Source: Stieleria mannarensis (GTDB lineage: Bacteria; Planctomycetota; Planctomycetia; Pirellulales; Pirellulaceae). Taken from it: 64,000 bases of DNA. Numbering within the stretch: position 1 is the first letter of the stretch; the number at the start of each line of letters is the position of its first letter. The notes under the pieces were generated by a model that made no database searches, was not told where the DNA came from, and saw only the letters and a program-made list of their open reading frames with translations. Where the stretch lies: contig NZ_JACEHH010000006.1 in assembly GCF_014154935.1 (NCBI RefSeq), forward strand, positions 62,001 to 126,000. The letters run 5' to 3'. Both the position numbers and the translations under genes were made by a program. Below are positions 57,636 through 64,000 of the stretch, one piece after another.

Positions 57636-58844
57636 CTACTCGCGGCAATACTTCAGGGCCAACAGTGCGTAGGCGGTGACCAGGTTGCGATTGCCTTCCA
57701 TCCAGCGATCGTTGCCGTCGTTGACCCACGACCCGTCGTCCTGTTGCTCGCTGACCAGCGTGGCGGCCAACTCACGCCGCCAATTGTGGTTGGTCCCTTC
57801 CGAATCGGTCACAACGCGAATGTCCGCGGCGGCCAATGCCTTGCCGAAGGTGTGGTAGTAGTAATACAGCCCGGCTTTTCCCATCCCCGGGTTTTCGTCC
57901 AGGGAATAAGTCTTTTGGATAAAGTCCATCGCGGCGGCGACACGCGGATCATCGCTGGTCAACCCGGCATAGATCATGCTTTTGAGCCCCGCGTAGGTCA
58001 TCGAACCATAGCTGCGCAGCCCTCCGCCGTTGTCGCCGTCTTCGCTGACCACCTTGGTTTCCCCACCGGCCGCGGGCGTGTAATAAAACCCGCCGTCGCC
58101 GATTTTGTCGGCATGTTCGGTGTCGTTGCCGTGTCCGGCCAGGTTTTGCGTGCGGCTGATAAACCGCAACGCTTTTTGAATCGCTTCGTCGTCGGCGTCG
58201 TTCCCCAAATCCTTCAAGGCGTCGACCAGGAAGGAGGTGTTGGACAGGTCCGGCCGAGCATGCTTTCCGTAACCCGCGCCGCCATAGGCCGTGTCCGACG
58301 ATTCCACGCCCTCGCCTTCATCCCACTGGATCTCCTTCAAGTAGGCTTCGGCGCGTTTGAGTTGACTGTCGTATCGATCGTCACGATTGGCGGCGACCAA
58401 GGCACCGACCGCCACGGAGGTTTCGTAGTTACGGTACATCGAACCGGTCGCATGGATCCCGCCGCTGGGACGAACGTTGTCCAAGATGTACTGCAGCGAT
58501 TTCTGGACGACCGGCGAATCGACGTCCGACGGGCGGTGCTCCAGAATCGCGCGGACACACAGCGAGGTCACCGCGACGCCGGTTTCGGGGCTGAATGCAC
58601 CGTCTGGCGTCTGACCGCGATTCTTCAAAAAACTGATCCCCAACTCGACACTCTTATCGATCGCCGCGTTGGTCTGGGCCGGGGATTCAAATTGCGACAC
58701 CGTGCCGCCGGATCCGTCGCCACTCGACGCGACGTCCTGCGCAACCACCCGGCCTGGCAGCGCGGATGCCGTGATCAACAGCAGGCCCGGTAATGTGCGG
58801 GAAACGGTGGAAGCGAAGAATCTTGATACGTCGGATATGTTCAT
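57636..58844 (-). CDS. Secreted terpene-cyclase/prenyltransferase-like alpha-alpha barrel protein
   Basis: A 402-residue protein. The N-terminus (VSRFFASTVSRTLPGLLLIT to GRVVAQ) is a signal peptide. Repeats of the squalene-hopene-cyclase/prenyltransferase type follow: SVELGISFLKNRGQTPDGAF, VVQKSLQYILDNVRPSGGIH, RAEAYLKEIQWDEGEG, AIQKALRFISRTQNLAGHGN, AAMDFIQKTYSLDENPGMGK. DxDD-like catalytic motifs of true cyclases are not seen, so it is probably a non-enzymatic or hydrolase-like barrel, as is common in planctomycetes. Function unknown. Confidence 0.8.
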   Translation of the reverse strand: MNISDVSRFFASTVSRTLPGLLLITASALPGRVVAQDVASSGDGSGGTVSQFESPAQTNAAIDKSVELGISFLKNRGQTPDGAFSPETGVAVTSLCVRAILEHRPSDVDSPVVQKSLQYILDNVRPSGGIHATGSMYRNYETSVAVGALVAANRDDRYDSQLKRAEAYLKEIQWDEGEGVESSDTAYGGAGYGKHARPDLSNTSFLVDALKDLGNDADDEAIQKALRFISRTQNLAGHGNDTEHADKIGDGGFYYTPAAGGETKVVSEDGDNGGGLRSYGSMTYAGLKSMIYAGLTSDDPRVAAAMDFIQKTYSLDENPGMGKAGLYYYYHTFGKALAAADIRVVTDSEGTNHNWRRELAATLVSEQQDDGSWVNDGNDRWMEGNRNLVTAYALLALKYCRE

Positions 58845-59215
58845 TCTGAATCGAAACCAAAGGGGCAGGAGGGGACGCGTGGGGCGGTTTGAACGTCACA
58901 ACCGCTCTGATGACTATAGTTGCCCCAGTATTCTACGTTCCAAGCCGACATGCGTGCAGCTGTCGCGGTTGTGATGTCGAACGAAGGCCAAGGGGCTGAT
59001 TCGCCGGCGCAAGTTGGTTTTCGGGTCGCGATACTCGCCAAGAGTTTCGCACGGGCGCGGCGACGACGCCCGAGATGATGTGCGAGACGCCGAAAGCCTT
59101 GGCGGCTTCCGCTACGACACGCACCCGCCATTTGAGCTGTGATCGACCACTCGCATCACCCAGCCACCGACGCTCGTGTCATGCGGCGCCCGATTCCTTC
59201 CCAACGTTGATTCCG
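58845..59215. repeat. Intergenic stretch with one GTAGCGGAA-family palindrome
   Basis: The element spans 59025-59116 (GTCGCGATACTCGCCAAGAG ... GCCTTGGCGGCTTCCGCTAC). Nothing else recognised; likely promoter region for the minus-strand barrel gene near 58850-58950. Confidence 0.6.
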
Positions 59216-59647
59216 ATGCCAGCCACCGCAAGCCGATCGATCGAGACATCGCCGACGCTGTTTCGGTTGCGGACGCTGCCAGGGACCACCCTCGGCGGGG
59301 CCACTGCAACGACGATGACGCGTCCCCGACGGCGATCGTTGTCGCGCACCGATGCAAATGCGAATCGCGGGGCGTTGCGGTTGCGGATCGATCCGCCCCA
59401 TGTCAAACGGCCGCCGCGATGGGCCGGCCGCAACAACGAAGAAGCGACGTCACCCGCGCCACCCGCACGTGATCCCGCCATCGACGCTCGGTCCAAAGAC
59501 TTGTTCACCGACCATGCCGGCGATCTGATCGCCCGGCTCGGTCAATGGTCACTGCAGCTGGACCGTCGAGAGGCCGAACTGGACCGCCGCCAACGCGAAC
59601 TGAATCAACTGCTGCGGTTGTTGCGTCAGCATCCGCAAGCGGAATAA
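59216..59647 (+). CDS. Hypothetical small protein with C-terminal coiled coil
   Basis: A 143-residue open frame from ATG 59216. The first 85 residues are Arg/Thr/Pro-rich with low complexity (MTRPRRRSLSRTDANANRG). The last 45 form an amphipathic helix with heptad spacing, LGQWSLQLDRREAELDRRQR followed by LNQLLRLLRQ, which looks selected for. Overlapping frames on the other strand lack such a pattern. It may be a real planctomycete-specific protein. The frame continues upstream to 59075, but that part comes from a dispersed repeat. Confidence 0.5.
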   Translation: MPATASRSIETSPTLFRLRTLPGTTLGGATATTMTRPRRRSLSRTDANANRGALRLRIDPPHVKRPPRWAGRNNEEATSPAPPARDPAIDARSKDLFTDHAGDLIARLGQWSLQLDRREAELDRRQRELNQLLRLLRQHPQAE

Positions 59648-59669
59648 AGCCACAGCGCTTGATCTCCTC

Positions 59670-59786
59670 GTAGCGGAACTCGCCAAGAGTTTCGCTCTCG
59701 GCGGCTTCGTCGCGTAGGGGTGCGAAAGCCTCCGCGGCTTCCGCTACCAATTGTAGGGGTGCGAAAGCCTCCGCGGCTTCCGCTAC
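59670..59786. repeat. GTAGCGGAA-family palindrome with an extra right half
   Basis: Left half GTAGCGGAACTCGCCAAGAG at 59670, then two right halves (GAAAGCCTCCGCGGCTTCCG) 36 bp apart. It fills the gap between the small coiled-coil gene and the converging clpP gene and could terminate both. Confidence 0.85.
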
Positions 59787-59819
59787 CTCTTCCTCACGCG
59801 CGGTCCGATCGGCGGGCGC

Positions 59820-60410
59820 CTACGCTTCGCCGGCTCGTTTGACGACCTTGTCGATCAAGCCGTACTCGCGGGCTTCGTCGGCACTCATGAAGCGGTCGCG
59901 GTCGGTGTCCGATTCGATCTTTTCCAGCGAGTGCCCGGTGTGATCGATCATGATCTCGTTCATGCGTTTCTTGATCCGACGCAATTCTTCGACGTGGATC
60001 TCGACCTCGCGGGCCGTCCCTTGCATGCCCGCCAACGGCTGGTGGATCATGATCCGGGCGTTGGGCAATGCGTAACGCTTTCCGGCGGCGCCGGCGGTCA
60101 ACAGCACCGCCCCCATCGAGGCGGCCTGACCGATGCAGTAGGTGGCGACGTCACACGAGACGAACTGCATGGTGTCATAGATCGCCATCCCCGCGGTGAT
60201 GCTTCCACCGGGGCTGTTGATGTACAAATGGATGTCCGCTTTGGGATCGTCGCTCATCAGGAACAACATCTGCGCGACCAGCGAATTGGAAATCTGGTCG
60301 TCGACCTGTTGGCCCAGAAAGATGATGCGGTCTTTCAGCAGTCGGCTGTAGATGTCGTAAGTGCGTTCTTCGCGCCCGCTCTTCTCAACGACGTAGGGAA
60401 TCAGTGGCAT
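59820..60410 (-). CDS. clpP: ATP-dependent Clp protease proteolytic subunit (first paralogue)
   Basis: A 196-residue ClpP with the full catalytic triad: Ser about 98 in [14 protein letters not shown], His about 123 in [11 protein letters not shown] and Asp about 172 in [10 protein letters not shown]. The hydrophobic strand [20 protein letters not shown] is typical. It forms tetradecamers that degrade substrates fed by ClpX/ClpA. It follows a second clpP gene by 55 bases on the same strand, so both are probably co-transcribed and may form mixed rings. Confidence 0.96.
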   Translation of the reverse strand: MPLIPYVVEKSGREERTYDIYSRLLKDRIIFLGQQVDDQISNSLVAQMLFLMSDDPKADIHLYINSPGGSITAGMAIYDTMQFVSCDVATYCIGQAASMGAVLLTAGAAGKRYALPNARIMIHQPLAGMQGTAREVEIHVEELRRIKKRMNEIMIDHTGHSLEKIESDTDRDRFMSADEAREYGLIDKVVKRAGEA

Positions 60411-60465
60411 ATTTTGTTTCTTGGTTAGTTGGACTACAGGGGGGGAAGACGTGACGGGGGACGGA

Positions 60466-61119
60466 TCAGTCCGCGTCTTCGTCTTCGACCGGCGGCTTGG
60501 TCAGGATGTCGTCGACCAAGCCGTATTCTTTGGCTTCGTTGGCACCGAGAAAGAAATCGCGATCGGTGTCCTTGGCGATCTTTTCAACCGGTTGCTCCGA
60601 ATGGTTGGCAATGATCTGGTTCAACACGTCTCGATAGCGGAACATCTCGGCCGCTTGGATTTCGATGTCGCTGACCTGGCCGCCGACACCGCCCATCGGT
60701 TGGTGCATCATCACGCGGCTGTTGGGCAGACAGTAGCGTTTGCCCTTGGTACCACCGACCAACAGGACGGCCGCACCGCTGCAGGCTTCCCCCACACAGT
60801 AGGTCGCCACCGGGCACGACAGGATTTGCATCGTGTCGTAAATCGCCAGCGTCGCGGTCACGCTTCCGCCCGGGGAATTGATGTAAAAATGAATGTCCTT
60901 GCGGCGGTTTTCGCTCTGCAAGTACAGCAACTTCATCACCAACTCGTTGGCGTTGCCGTAGTGGATCTCGCCCTGCAAGAAGACGATGCGATTCTCTAGC
61001 AGCAAATCACCCAGCGTCAGTTGCCGCTGGCGTTGGTAACTCTGGTAGGCGTGGCTGGCGGAAAGCGGGTTTCCGGACAGCTGGCTCGCGGCAAGCGGGT
61101 GCGTTAACGGTGAATCCAT
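60466..61119 (-). CDS. ATP-dependent Clp protease proteolytic subunit (second paralogue)
   Basis: A 217-residue ClpP homologue with an N-terminal extension of about 25 residues relative to its neighbour. Triad residues: Ser about 114 ([14 protein letters not shown], where Cys-Ser replaces the usual Ala-Ser), His about 139 ([12 protein letters not shown]) and Asp about 188 ([10 protein letters not shown]). The ending PPVEDEDAD is acidic. ATG 61119 is chosen; the open frame to 61299 has no conserved content. It is first in the two-gene unit. The sequence is divergent enough from the other copy to suggest distinct rings or hetero-oligomers. Confidence 0.93.
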   Translation of the reverse strand: MDSPLTHPLAASQLSGNPLSASHAYQSYQRQRQLTLGDLLLENRIVFLQGEIHYGNANELVMKLLYLQSENRRKDIHFYINSPGGSVTATLAIYDTMQILSCPVATYCVGEACSGAAVLLVGGTKGKRYCLPNSRVMMHQPMGGVGGQVSDIEIQAAEMFRYRDVLNQIIANHSEQPVEKIAKDTDRDFFLGANEAKEYGLVDDILTKPPVEDEDAD

Positions 61120-61526
61120 AAAGTTCTTCGTGGTTGAAAAGCAAGGAAATCGCATCGGGATCAGACCGAACCAAGCCTGGTCGGCCTTGCTAGGACCGGT
61201 TAGTGTTCGCATCTGGAGAGAATCTGACAAGACCAGTGCGGTTGCCCGCAAGACCAGTCTTTCGGGCACACGGCCGGACCATGAGCCCAATATCGCCACT
61301 TCGATCAGGCGTTCTTGACCTTCAAGCCGCGGTTTGGCCGGCCCCCCAGCACCGATGGCGCCATCGAATTGCCCGTCGGGTCGCTTGCCTGTCGGGTAGC
61401 AAATTGAATACCAACCGCGATTCGGCCTCGCCGCCTTCCCTATCTTGACATCGGGCCGTCACAGTGGCATCAATAGAACCCGGCGACGAGCCCGGACTGC
61501 CAACCTGGCACGGAGTCAGTCGTTTT
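61120..61526. other. Upstream region of the clpP pair; no gene recognised
   Basis: Contains the likely clpP promoter. Open frames on both strands are short and overlapping. A segment near 61220-61300 could be regulatory but shows no recognised motif. Confidence 0.35.
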
Positions 61527-61742
61527 GTCGTCGCGGAACTCGCCGAGAGTTTCGCCCCCGGCGGCTCCGCTTGTCGTAGCGGAACTCGCCAAGAGTTTCG
61601 CCCACGGCGGCCCCGCTTGTCGTAGCGGAACTCGCCAAGAGTTTCGCCCACGGCGGCCCCGCTTGTCGTCGCGGAACTCGCCAAGAGTTTCGCCCACGGC
61701 GGCCCCGCTGGGGCGTGCGAAAGCCTTGGCGGCTTCCGCTAC
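61527..61742. repeat. Four tandem 46-bp units plus an inverted right half (GTAGCGGAA family)
   Basis: Units begin at 61527, 61573, 61619 and 61665, each opening GTCGTAGCGGAACTCGCCAA or a one-base variant. Units two to four are almost identical. The array ends with the inverted half GAAAGCCTTGGCGGCTTCCG at about 61719, so the last unit can fold back on it. Confidence 0.95.
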
Positions 61743-61783
61743 CATTAATACCACTCCATTGATGCCCCCAAACGCCATCCCGA

Positions 61784-61981
61784 ATGCCCAACGAACACGA
61801 CGACAAATCGAAGTGCCCGACCTGCGGAAAACGCTTTCGGATGGACGAAACCGACGCCCCGCCGTTCTGCTGCCAGCGCTGTCGGCTGATCGATCTGGGC
61901 CGTTGGTTGGACGAAGACATCGGGTTGCCGTTTGAGGACGACGAGTCGCCGAAAACGATCGACCCCGACCTGACTCGCTAA
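61784..61981 (+). CDS. yacG: DNA gyrase inhibitor YacG-like zinc protein
   Basis: A 65-residue protein with the YacG zinc finger: [13 protein letters not shown] and [19 protein letters not shown]. The CxxC and CxxxC spacing and the following LIDLGRWL helix are diagnostic. In E. coli YacG binds GyrB and limits gyrase. The acidic C-terminal tail ([11 protein letters not shown]) is usual. Followed by a good terminator, so it is probably monocistronic. Confidence 0.93.
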   Translation: MPNEHDDKSKCPTCGKRFRMDETDAPPFCCQRCRLIDLGRWLDEDIGLPFEDDESPKTIDPDLTR

Positions 61982-62032
61982 AGACCTTTACAGTCTCGCC
62001 GAAAACGGCAAAACTAACGGCTGATGCAACGA

Positions 62033-62073
62033 AGCCTTTCCCGCCGTCTGGGTGGGGAAGGTTTCTTTTTTTC
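62033..62073 (+). terminator. Rho-independent terminator after yacG
   Basis: A 12-bp stem (GAAGCCTTTCCC with GGGGAAGGTTTC, two G-T pairs) around an 11-base loop, followed by TTTTTTT. It lies between yacG and greA. Confidence 0.85.
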
Positions 62074-62093
62074 AGTGACCCGTGGAGAGTGTG

Positions 62094-62576
62094 ATGGTTG
62101 AATCGGTGCCGATGACCCGTGAGGGATACAACAAGATCAAAGCCGAAATCGAGCATCTTGATCGTGAGGTGATGCCTGAGATCGCCGAAAAAATCGCGTT
62201 GGCGCGCGAAGAAGGTGACCTGAAAGAAAACGCAGAATACCACGCCCAACGCGAGAACCAGGGCAAGGTCCAGGCGCGGATCAACCTGCTGAAAGACAAA
62301 TTGGCCCGCGCCACGATCGTCGACATGTCCGAACTGCCGCGCGATGAAGTCGTCTTCGGTTGCACCGTCACCGTCGAAGACCAGGACGACGGGATGGAAG
62401 AGGAGTTCACGTTCGTCGGAGCCGGCGAGGACGATTACAAGACGGGCAAGATCCTGGTCACCAGCCCGATCGGCAAAGGTTTGCTGGGAAAAAAGGTCGG
62501 CGAAATCGCCAAAATCGAAGTCCCCGCCGGCTTGATGACCCTGAAAGTCATCAAAATCGAGTTCCCCGACGTGTAG
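62094..62576 (+). CDS. greA: Transcription elongation factor GreA
   Basis: A 160-residue factor that enters the RNA polymerase secondary channel and stimulates cleavage of backtracked RNA. The N-terminal coiled coil has the tip [16 protein letters not shown], with the acidic Asp/Glu pair that carries the Mg ion. The C-terminal FKBP-like domain has [21 protein letters not shown] 62094 is chosen over the GTG at 62082 because GGAGAG immediately upstream is a reasonable ribosome binding site. Confidence 0.96.
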   Translation: MVESVPMTREGYNKIKAEIEHLDREVMPEIAEKIALAREEGDLKENAEYHAQRENQGKVQARINLLKDKLARATIVDMSELPRDEVVFGCTVTVEDQDDGMEEEFTFVGAGEDDYKTGKILVTSPIGKGLLGKKVGEIAKIEVPAGLMTLKVIKIEFPDV

Positions 62577-62773
62577 AATCCGAACGGATGACGAGCGTGC
62601 CCGGCTCCTCGGCCGGGGTCCCGGGGACTCCCTTGCCGTACCTTACGATGCGATCCGAGTGTCGCCGTGTTCTCCGAACTCGGCGCGCGTGAAAAGCGCA
62701 GCTTTCCCCGCGCCGACCTCGGAGAGGACGGCGACTGTTTTGCCCCCATCGTTTTGCCCCTGACACCTAGCCC

Positions 62774-63460
62774 ATGTCGACCTCCCCATCATCCCCAACC
62801 CCTGAATCCACCGAGGATGAAGGTCCCGGCTGCATGCCGGCGATCCTGGCCAGCATGGTGTTGATGGGCATTCTGGGCTTCTTGACCTGCGGGGTGATGA
62901 CCTGGCTGATCTTCGACAAGCAAGACGAACTGGCGCTACGTTCGATGCGTGGCAGTTTCATCCCGGCGGTGGAACAGAGTCTGTTGGCGCCGGAGGAAAA
63001 GGCGGCCACGGTCAAAATGCTCAACGAGTTCGCGGACGAATTGGAGCGAGGGCGACTGGAAGGCTGGCAGGCCTCGGGCGTGATGCAGCGATTGACCCGC
63101 CTGCCGGTGCTGCAATGGGGGCAACTCCGCCGCGTCGAACTCTTCGTCGATGATCACTCGGACGATTTTTCGGCCGAGGATTCCGCCCAATTCGACCGAT
63201 TGCGTCGGGGCGTGGAACGAAACAAGATCACCACCATTGACTTCGTACATATCCTAACACCGGTCCTCCAGTCCGATCCCGACAGCGAGCAAGCGGCGTT
63301 GGCCGAACCGTTGGACATCCAAGCGGTGGCCGAAGTCGTTGTGCGGGCACGAACCTCCGCCGACCGCGCGGAAGTCGATGCCAACCCAACCGACGACGTC
63401 GGCATCGACACCCTCGTCCGCCGCCAAATCGAAGCCGGGATCCAGAAAGGAACGTATTAG
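62774..63460 (+). CDS. Hypothetical single-pass membrane protein
   Basis: A 228-residue protein. Acidic cytoplasmic N-terminus (TPESTEDEGPG), one transmembrane helix (about residues 21-47, ILASMVLMGILGFLTCGVMT), then a soluble, mostly helical charged domain. No known domain recognised. Gene spacing and codon use look normal. It is followed by a fragment of the GTTGGTGTCTAGC repeat and then the desaturase-like gene. Confidence 0.75.
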   Translation: MSTSPSSPTPESTEDEGPGCMPAILASMVLMGILGFLTCGVMTWLIFDKQDELALRSMRGSFIPAVEQSLLAPEEKAATVKMLNEFADELERGRLEGWQASGVMQRLTRLPVLQWGQLRRVELFVDDHSDDFSAEDSAQFDRLRRGVERNKITTIDFVHILTPVLQSDPDSEQAALAEPLDIQAVAEVVVRARTSADRAEVDANPTDDVGIDTLVRRQIEAGIQKGTY

Positions 63461-63464
63461 CAAC

Positions 63465-63483
63465 GTTGGTGTCTAGCCTTTAG
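63465..63483 (+). repeat. Solo end of the GTTGGTGTCTAGC repeat
   Basis: GTTGGTGTCTAGCCTTTAG matches the left end of the element at 31749. It lies just before the start of the desaturase-like gene. Confidence 0.7.
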
Positions 63484-63499
63484 AAGGAAACAACCCTCC

Positions 63500-64000
63500 G
63501 TGTCAAATCCAAAGGTGGTGGTGGTCGGTGCCGGACCGGGCGGTCTGGCCGCGGCGATGCAACTGGCCCATGCCGGTTGTGACGTCACCGTGCTGGAACG
63601 CCGCGACCGCCCCGGCGGCCGGACCTCGGCGATCGAACGAGACGGGTATCGATTCGATTGCGGTCCGACGTTCTTCTTGTACCCGCGGGTCCTGAAAGAA
63701 ATCTTCGCTAGCGTCGGCTACGACCTGATGAAAGAAGTGCCGATGGAGCGGCTGGACCCGCAATACCGACTGACCTTCGGCGGCGGCGGACAGCTCGACT
63801 GCACACCGGACCTGGAGGAGATGGATCGCCAGATCGCCAAACTCTCACCGGCCGACGTCGGCGCACTGGCTCGCTACATGGACGACAATCGCGTCAAGCT
63901 GGAAAAGTTTCGCCCGATCCTCGAGTCACCGTTTTCCTCGATCACCGACCTGATGCGTCCGTCGATGATCGCGGCGGCCAAGCACCTGCACCCGTTTCGA
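63500..64000 (+). CDS. Phytoene-desaturase-like FAD-dependent oxidoreductase (3' partial)
   Basis: The gene runs off the right edge; 167 codons are visible. [20 protein letters not shown] is the dinucleotide-binding motif, followed by [20 protein letters not shown] and [12 protein letters not shown], typical of the CrtI/CrtN carotenoid desaturase family. GTG 63500 is chosen since it places the Rossmann motif right at the N-terminus; AAGGAA lies 11 bases upstream. A role in carotenoid formation is likely (planctomycetes are often pink), but other desaturase-like amine oxidases cannot be excluded. Confidence 0.82.
   Translation, partial: MSNPKVVVVGAGPGGLAAAMQLAHAGCDVTVLERRDRPGGRTSAIERDGYRFDCGPTFFLYPRVLKEIFASVGYDLMKEVPMERLDPQYRLTFGGGGQLDCTPDLEEMDRQIAKLSPADVGALARYMDDNRVKLEKFRPILESPFSSITDLMRPSMIAAAKHLHPFR

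Noticed and set aside
56013-58793. Two long + strand frames (56013-57290 and 57447-58793)
   Set aside because: Antisense to rimO and the alpha-alpha barrel gene, both of which have clear family motifs.

Overview
The window reads as a chromosomal segment of a planctomycete, most likely of the Pirellulaceae (Rhodopirellula/Stieleria-like). This is an inference. It rests on moderate-to-high GC, weak or missing Shine-Dalgarno sites before many genes, GTG/TTG starts, secreted Tat or lipoprotein proteins of planctomycete style, many short palindromic dispersed repeats, and the lack of long conserved operons for housekeeping genes.

Region 1 (about 1-29,900, all + strand) is one large surface-polysaccharide locus. 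It opens with the end of a WecA/MraY-like glycan-initiating phosphotransferase and a NusG/RfaH-type antiterminator. Three nucleotide-sugar genes follow: a UDP-glucose dehydrogenase strikingly like the animal enzyme, GDP-fucose synthase and GDP-mannose dehydratase. Next come an O-antigen ligase/polymerase with a TPR tail and a seven-gene set (8,537-15,678) that matches the GDP-sugar route to CMP-legionaminic acid: LegB, LegC, LegH, LegF, LegI, LegG and a PtmE-like CBS/guanylyltransferase. The rest of the locus holds a Wzx flippase, a second polymerase, five glycosyltransferases, one acetyltransferase, a fused two-domain oxidoreductase and a heparinase II/III-type lyase. Together they suggest an acidic polymer or glycan containing uronic acid, fucose and nonulosonic acid.

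Region 2 (29,976-37,892) holds unrelated genes: mog and an M24 peptidase (- strand), an SGNH hydrolase, a secreted PQQ-type beta-propeller protein, rsmA-ribE (- strand) and enolase. Region 3 (38,108-48,001, - strand) has a giant DUF11-type lipoprotein, a Gly-rich LTxxQ secreted protein, mutS and uvrB. Upstream of uvrB lies an exceptional repeat field: 22 tandem heptamers, a near-identical duplication with a 181-bp period, and ten copies of a 23/28-bp unit.

Region 4 (48,867-53,316) is a divergent pair: a single-domain response regulator and a 1,334-residue sensor kinase whose extracytoplasmic beta-propeller contains a PDZ domain. Region 5 (53,340-64,000) holds an SMP-30-like protein, nnrE, an FmdB zinc ribbon, rimO, a secreted alpha/alpha-barrel protein, tandem clpP genes, yacG, greA, a membrane protein and the start of a phytoene-desaturase-like gene.

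Intergenic DNA is crowded with at least five families of palindromic repeats. Two copies of one small element show clear 4-bp target-site duplications and sit inside copies of other repeats, so this element has moved. No tRNA, rRNA, CRISPR array or autonomous transposase was recognised.
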